Source of the DNA: Desulfobacca acetoxidans | GTDB taxonomy: Bacteria; Desulfobacterota; Desulfobaccia; Desulfobaccales; 0-14-0-80-60-11 | Direction of reading: 5' to 3' | Assembly (NCBI GenBank): GCA_020723225.1 | Contig: DYJG01000006.1 | Coordinates: forward strand, 1 to 20,488 | Length of the DNA stretch: 20,488 nt | Shown: positions 17,701 through 20,488 of the stretch, one piece after another | Position numbering within the stretch: the stretch's first letter is position 1 | Layout: each line of letters starts with the position of its first letter | Translations under genes and position numbers: made by a program | Notes under the pieces: model-generated | Database searches by the model: none | The model's input: the letters and a program-made list of their open reading frames with translations, nothing else | Told to the model about the DNA's origin: nothing

Positions 17701-17825
17701 TTCTCCACCAGGTGGACGTAAAAACCGGAGTCCGCCAGGTCCAGAGCCGCCTGCATGCCGGCGATGCCGCCGCCCACCACCAAGACTGCGCCTTGCTTCT
17801 GCCCCTTAACCAGGGCTTCGCTCAT
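14787..17825 (-). CDS. hdrA: Tandem HdrA-HdrA flavoprotein, selenoprotein (Sec65)
   Basis: Read through the TGA at 17631-17633 this gives 1012 residues. Module 1 has FAD motif GGGIAG (about 18-23), signature NDCAM-Sec-IISPKLVE (Sec65, a Cys in ordinary HdrA), and ferredoxin clusters C114/C117/C120/C124 and C161/C169/C172/C176. Module 2 starts near 460 with the HdrA N-terminal domain (CNCG at 468-471) and a second FAD motif GGGAAG (607-612), but it lacks the CxxC/U loop with its ferredoxin insertion. Two terminal 4Fe-4S clusters follow (C948/C951/C954/C958 and C979/C982/C985/C989). HdrA is the FAD site of flavin-based electron bifurcation. Two FADs in one chain next to MvhD and FdhA suggest formate-driven bi- or confurcation, but no separate hdrB or hdrC is present in this operon. 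GGAGG lies nine bases before the ATG. Confidence 0.94.
17583..17625 (-). promoter_or_regulatory. SECIS element of hdrA
   Basis: After the TGA an eight-base apical stem TTGAGTGC/GCACTTAA (17604-17611 with 17591-17598, one G-U pair) closes a GGTCG loop. CTCG/CGAG (17622-17625 with 17583-17586) can form an outer stem. The GGUC loop agrees with the fdhA SECIS; the 19-base distance from TGA to apical stem is longer than in fdhA. Confidence 0.7.
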
Positions 17826-17864
17826 ATGACTAACCTCCTGCTTAAAATCCCCATCGGTGCGGCG

Positions 17865-18752
17865 TCAGGACACCCTCCCTGCCGGTACCAGTGCGGATAA
17901 GACAAACATAAGCTGCTTTTGGGTCAACTCCCCGATGTGTTCATTCAGCCAGGTCAAATCGCCCGACAAGATGGCGGTCTTGGCCTCCAGGGACAGATGA
18001 TAGTTTTCCAGGGCATCGGTCTGCAGGTCCATCAAGGCCCGCCGGAAGTCCCGGTCTTCGGAGGTGCGGCTCAAAACCCGGAAGACCTCCCGTTTCAAAT
18101 CTTCCTGGTCCGCCGGCTCTTCGATCCGGCCGCCCTTTTTTACCCAACCCCTGGCCAGGATCGGCAGGAAGAGGTCTTGCACCAGGGGGCGCCAGCCCAA
18201 CGCCGGATAATGGCCATAGACGTCATCGACGATGGCGCCGCCGGTGGGGAGGGTGACCCCCACCTTGGATTCCATGAGGTGCAGCAACCGGTGGGACTCC
18301 TGGTCGATCCAGGCGGCGTTGGCCTCGCCGTAAAACAGGCTTTCCAGGTTGCGCGGGAGGTTATTGGGCTTGACCAGAAACAGCCAGCCTTCGCCGTAGG
18401 GATCGTCGTGCGCCAGGCCGGGCTTTTGGCTGATCTTCGGGTTCACCGACTCGATGACGCCGTCCACCGGCGCCAGGAAGGGGGCCTTGTGCTCTTGCCG
18501 GAACTGCGTCAGGCAGATGTGATCCTGATAATAAACCTTGCCGACTTCCGGCAGCTTCCACCGGTCGGCCGGACCCAGGATTTTTTGGGAAAAATCATCC
18601 AACCCCACCCGCACCCTCTCAGGGCCTTCCACTACGGCCCAGGTGTGGCCCCGATGCAGGTAAAACTCACTGGTGGGCACCCGGAAGCCGAAGACCTCTA
18701 TCATCCGGGGCGGTTCCCGCTGACCTTTCTCCTTGCTTTTCTGAGCAGTCAT
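17865..18752 (-). CDS. GcvH-like protein with WIxxES module and LigA/Os1348-like helical tail
   Basis: A 295-residue protein, first gene of the selenoprotein hdr-mvhD-fdh operon, 39 bases before hdrA. Residues 30-135 are GcvH-like and closely resemble the plus-strand paralog (LHRGHTW at 32-38, RVGLDDFSQKILG at 48-60, DDPYGEGW at 116-123), again with the shortened hairpin HKAPFLAP (K89). Residues 148-187 carry the shared module, WIDQESHR ... GGAIVDDVYG ... LGW. A unique helical tail (about 215-286) has the pattern DFRRALMDLQTDALENYHLS, reminiscent of the small domain in protocatechuate 4,5-dioxygenase alpha chains and Os1348/Franean1_4349-type precursor families; this match is from memory and weak. 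Gene order suggests an adaptor or carrier for the Hdr/Fdh complex. Start ATG at 18752, within range of the sigma-54 promoter. Confidence 0.87.
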   Translation of the reverse strand: MTAQKSKEKGQREPPRMIEVFGFRVPTSEFYLHRGHTWAVVEGPERVRVGLDDFSQKILGPADRWKLPEVGKVYYQDHICLTQFRQEHKAPFLAPVDGVIESVNPKISQKPGLAHDDPYGEGWLFLVKPNNLPRNLESLFYGEANAAWIDQESHRLLHLMESKVGVTLPTGGAIVDDVYGHYPALGWRPLVQDLFLPILARGWVKKGGRIEEPADQEDLKREVFRVLSRTSEDRDFRRALMDLQTDALENYHLSLEAKTAILSGDLTWLNEHIGELTQKQLMFVLSALVPAGRVS

Positions 18753-18819
18753 TATCAGAGACTCCTTTGTGAATTTGTATCTAATTTAACGATTGCTTCT
18801 GAAAGTCAATTGACCAGAG

Positions 18820-18835
18820 AGCAATAGCTGTGCCA
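18820..18835 (-). promoter_or_regulatory. Sigma-54 promoter of the selenoprotein hdr-mvhD-fdh operon
   Basis: The minus strand reads TGGCAC AGCTA TTGCT, a perfect RpoN consensus. Predicted start is near 18810, giving a leader of about 57 bases before the ATG at 18752. Confidence 0.92.
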
Positions 18836-18914
18836 GCGACCTAATGGCAGTATAAGTGTATGATATTTCAGTATATCTTTCTCTGCTGCGTCCTGCTTTC
18901 CGATAGTTTGATTT

Positions 18915-18933
18915 CTGTAGAATAATCCGACAA
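18915..18933. promoter_or_regulatory. Palindromic upstream activator site (site E)
   Basis: CTGTAGAATAATCCGACAA, on the other strand TTGTCGGATTATTCTACAG, matches site A at 17 of 19 positions. It is 79 bases upstream of the promoter. Confidence 0.75.
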
Positions 18934-18989
18934 CTAATCCGGGCAATCCATAACCACTGAATAATTCAGAACAATTCAAAATAAGGAAA

Positions 18990-19008
18990 TTGTCGGATAA
19001 TCATACAA
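18990..19008. promoter_or_regulatory. Palindromic upstream activator site (site F)
   Basis: TTGTCGGATAATCATACAA is a near-symmetric copy (TTGT..GAT.ATC..ACAA). It lies 75 bases beyond site E, so this promoter, unlike the others, has two strong sites. Confidence 0.75.
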
Positions 19009-19084
19009 GGTGGGTTTTCAGATGCTTCGGGGAATTGAGCTCAGAGTGGTTAGGATTGTCAGGTTCCCAAGGCCGGGAGAACTT

Positions 19085-19531
19085 TTACTTCTTACCCGGA
19101 CCGGCCAGGCTTATGACTTCCCATCCTTTGTAAGGAGCCATAACGCAGGCATAAACTCCAATCGCTAAAATTTCCTTGATGATCTCTCGATGCTGACTAT
19201 CAGGGAGGTGCTCTTTATCACAAAAAACGATAATCCGGCTATGCTGGCATGCTACTTTAATCTTCGAGATGATTCCCGTGCCATAAACACCGACCGCGCC
19301 GCAATCGATCAGTACCGTGGCGCACTGGGTCCTTTTCAGTTCACGCAACAGTTCTTTCTGGTCGCCCATCAGCCGCGGCGACAGTTGGTTTTCCGAGAGC
19401 AGACTGGATAAATTTTGGCGCGTGCGCGGGCCTGAAACTAACAACAAGATGGGCGCAGATTTATCATGTTCGATCAATGTTATTCCTGTAGGTGCCGTTC
19501 TTTGGAGGAAACCTCCCCGGTGTTCTCCCAT
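19085..19531 (-). CDS. Receiver-like protein of unknown function
   Basis: Up to 148 residues; the true start is uncertain. The ATG at 19531 has no ribosome site, whereas a TTG at 19477 has AGGA six bases upstream and would give 130 residues. The visible pattern is an alternating strand-helix fold like a response-regulator receiver: ILLLVSG strand, VLIDCG with a possible phospho-acceptor Asp (about residue 96), IIVFCD strand, and APYKG near the end with a candidate conserved Lys. The acidic pair at the end of strand 1 is missing, so phosphorylation is doubtful. It stands alone, downstream of a strong terminator. It could be a degenerate receiver acting as a protein-interaction domain. Confidence 0.6.
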   Translation of the reverse strand: MGEHRGGFLQRTAPTGITLIEHDKSAPILLLVSGPRTRQNLSSLLSENQLSPRLMGDQKELLRELKRTQCATVLIDCGAVGVYGTGIISKIKVACQHSRIIVFCDKEHLPDSQHREIIKEILAIGVYACVMAPYKGWEVISLAGPGKK

Positions 19532-19590
19532 ACCAAGATAACTTTAAAAACCCGGGGGCAGGGGGACAGGCAAAGGCAATTTTCCGCCGA

Positions 19591-19628
19591 CAAAAACAAA
19601 GGCCCCACGGGGAATCGTCCGTGGGGCC
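19591..19628 (-). terminator. Intrinsic terminator
   Basis: GGCCCCACGG and CCGTGGGGCC form a perfect 10-base stem with an 8-base loop, followed on the minus strand by TTTGTTTTTG. It would end transcripts from the small genes at 19852-20345 or from the sigma-54-like promoter at 19698-19713. Confidence 0.85.
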
Positions 19629-19668
19629 CAAACCGTGAAAGTTGCACGTAAGGAGGAAAAAGCGTCCG

Positions 19669-19734
19669 ATGACTTTTTCTCTTACGGCTAATTTTTATGC
19701 AAAGAACAAGCCAATTATGGAATGTTGTAACTAA
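19669..19734 (+). CDS. Possible 21-residue small protein
   Basis: An ATG follows AAGGAGG (19650-19656) by 12 bases and opens a 21-codon frame ending in TAA; the peptide ends with MECCN. The spacing is long and no plus-strand promoter is visible. The same AAGGAGG is, on the minus strand, a CCUCCUU stretch inside the candidate small RNA, so the ribosome-site look may be a by-product. Confidence 0.2.
   Translation: MTFSLTANFYAKNKPIMECCN
19698..19713 (-). promoter_or_regulatory. Sigma-54-like promoter, weaker match
   Basis: The minus strand reads TGGCTT GTTCT TTGCA: the GG and GC core and spacing are exact, with two mismatches in the AC positions. Predicted start is near 19687, about 60 bases before the terminator stem. 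No gene lies between, so it would produce a short RNA or a leader for the receiver-like gene. Confidence 0.5.
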
Positions 19735-19774
19735 TTATAATTTAAAGACAAAAAGATGAGCGCAGGGAATGTTC

Positions 19775-19793
19775 TTGTATGATTTCCGACTCT
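19775..19793. promoter_or_regulatory. Degraded copy of the palindromic site
   Basis: TTGTATGATTTCCGAC equals the reverse strand of site F (TTGTATGATTATCCGACAA) with one base deleted and the last arm lost. It is 61 bases upstream of the sigma-54-like promoter, nearly the 62-base spacing of site A. Confidence 0.4.
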
Positions 19794-19851
19794 TTCTATT
19801 ATTGGTATGTTCGGTAATCGACCCTTTCTGTTAATCTTATTAGCCGAAATT

Positions 19852-20100
19852 TTATCTGCCTTTTGTTTTTCTTGAAGAATTATCGGCTGGAGGAAAGATA
19901 TAGGGAATGGAATCGAGGAGCGCCGGATTCAACTCCACGTGACTTAGCAGCTCCACCCGCCCTTCTCTCATCTTGGCGCCGCACAAAGGGCAGGCGGCCC
20001 TGGCGGCCACCTGGGTGGCCATCTCCCAGGCATCCTCCGGGGACGGTTCCCGCCAGAAGTGCTCACAATCCAGGCATCGGAAGGCTGCGAACCAGGTCAA
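19852..20100 (-). CDS. Small zinc-ribbon-like protein
   Basis: About 82 residues from a TTG at 20100 that overlaps the previous stop (TTGA), preceded by AAGGA. A GTG at 20136 would give 94 residues but overlap the upstream gene by 40 bases. Two CxxC knuckles, CLDC and CPLC about 30 residues apart, suggest a zinc ribbon or rubredoxin-like metal site. The C-terminal half is charged and without motif. It is probably co-transcribed with the gene at 20097-20345. No function is recognised. Confidence 0.6.
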   Translation of the reverse strand: MTWFAAFRCLDCEHFWREPSPEDAWEMATQVAARAACPLCGAKMREGRVELLSHVELNPALLDSIPYIFPPADNSSRKTKGR

Positions 20101-20345
20101 TCTTGATCCTTGTCTTTCTCTTCCACTCGGTCCCACACGCCCAAGGGGAAGCGAAAACCTATCTGAAACTGGGCTAAAGCTAATAGTTGGATGATTTCCT
20201 TGGGATTTCCGTAGAAAAAGACTTCTTCCGAACGGTCGGAGAATTTGACGGCGACCACGATCTGTTCCACCGGCGAGGAGTCCAGAACCTGAAGGGCTTT
20301 TTCAATGGCTTCCTTTTCCCGGTCCAGCCGAAGTATTTTCCCCAT
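20097..20345 (-). CDS. Small hypothetical protein
   Basis: An 82-residue protein from the ATG at 20345, chosen because GGAAGG lies six bases upstream; a longer frame to 20435 exists but its first 30 residues look non-coding. The fold appears to be helix (residues 5-19), two strands (VEQIVVAVKF and EEVFFYG) and a helix (KEIIQLLALAQ), ending in a highly charged tail. It overlaps the next gene by four bases if the TTG start of that gene is used. Not recognised. Confidence 0.6.
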   Translation of the reverse strand: MGKILRLDREKEAIEKALQVLDSSPVEQIVVAVKFSDRSEEVFFYGNPKEIIQLLALAQFQIGFRFPLGVWDRVEEKDKDQD

Positions 20346-20459
20346 GATTGCCTTCCGTCCCTTTCCGGGTTGGAGTCCCCGCCGGGCTATTGCTGCTGAA
20401 GATCCAGGACAGTCATTCATGGGCCATTGGCCCACCCGTAAAATATGAAAAATCTGGTG

Positions 20460-20481
20460 GGGCGGGCCTCCGTGCCCGCCC
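20460..20481. repeat. GC-rich hairpin at right edge
   Basis: GGGCGGGC and GCCCGCCC form a perfect 8-base stem around CTCCGT. It resembles the dispersed palindromic (REP-like) elements often seen between genes. A 15-base palindrome, TGGGCCATTGGCCCA, lies at 20420-20434. Confidence 0.5.
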
Positions 20482-20488
20482 GACTCGG

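Larger units (their letters stand above)
18753..19084. other. Promoter region of the selenoprotein hdr-fdh operon
   Basis: This 332-base AT-rich stretch has no gene. It carries a perfect sigma-54 promoter and two palindromic sites whose centres are 75 bases apart, close to a whole number of helical turns. I saw no strong sigma-70 promoter. Confidence 0.7.
19532..19851. other. Intergenic region with terminator and possible small transcript
   Basis: This 320-base stretch holds a strong minus-strand terminator (19591-19628), a sigma-54-like promoter pointing into it (19698-19713), a degraded palindrome (19775-19793), and on the plus strand a ribosome-site-preceded 21-codon frame (19669-19734). 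Confidence 0.5.

Overview
The window looks like a chromosomal stretch of an anaerobic, selenocysteine-using bacterium, most likely a sulfate-reducing or syntrophic member of the Desulfobacterota (former Deltaproteobacteria). The basis is gene content: heterodisulfide-reductase-like (Hdr) proteins, a molybdenum or tungsten formate dehydrogenase, MvhD, GcvH-like proteins carried beside hdr genes, and sigma-54 control. Genes are GC-rich and the long intergenic stretches are clearly AT-rich. No mobile element, CRISPR array, tRNA or rRNA was seen.

Layout. (1) 1-4072, minus strand: a membrane-anchored HdrC/HdrB-type iron-sulfur protein, overlapping by 8 bases an HdrA-GltD fusion that runs off the left edge. 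(2) 4679-5188, minus: a ferritin-like protein. (3) 5897-7503, plus: two GcvH-like proteins, the second with a cysteine-rich N-terminus. (4) 7562-18752, minus: one long apparent operon, read from high to low coordinates: GcvH-like protein, tandem HdrA-HdrA, MvhD, FrhB/FdhB-like ferredoxin protein, FdhA, then a sensor kinase with two NAD-binding-type domains and its NtrC-type response regulator. (5) 19085-20345, minus: three small proteins of unknown function around a terminator.

Three genes of the big operon are split by an in-frame TGA at exactly the position where their families carry cysteine or selenocysteine: HdrA residue 65, MvhD residue 69, FdhA residue 135. Each TGA is followed by a hairpin suited to a bacterial SECIS; the fdhA hairpin carries an AGGUCU loop like that of E. 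coli fdhF. I therefore annotate three full-length selenoproteins, not six fragments.

The four main transcription units each start with a sigma-54 promoter (TGGCAC or TGGCAT, five bases, TTGCT). Each has a 19-base palindrome related to TTGTCGGATAATCCTACAR lying 62-79 bases farther upstream. A fifth, weaker copy of this arrangement at 19698-19793 is followed by an intrinsic terminator and may define a small RNA. The NtrC-type regulator encoded here is the obvious candidate to bind the palindromes, which would make the window a self-contained regulon.

The four regulated units also share protein chemistry. All three GcvH-like proteins and the ferritin-like protein carry the same module, W-I-x-x-E-S followed by a GG-x-x-x-D turn. 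My working picture, which is inference, is a redox-regulated formate/NAD(P)H/membrane electron-transfer system. A soluble selenoprotein FdhA-MvhD-HdrA complex and a membrane Hdr-like complex would be linked by unusual GcvH-like proteins whose lipoyl hairpin is altered.
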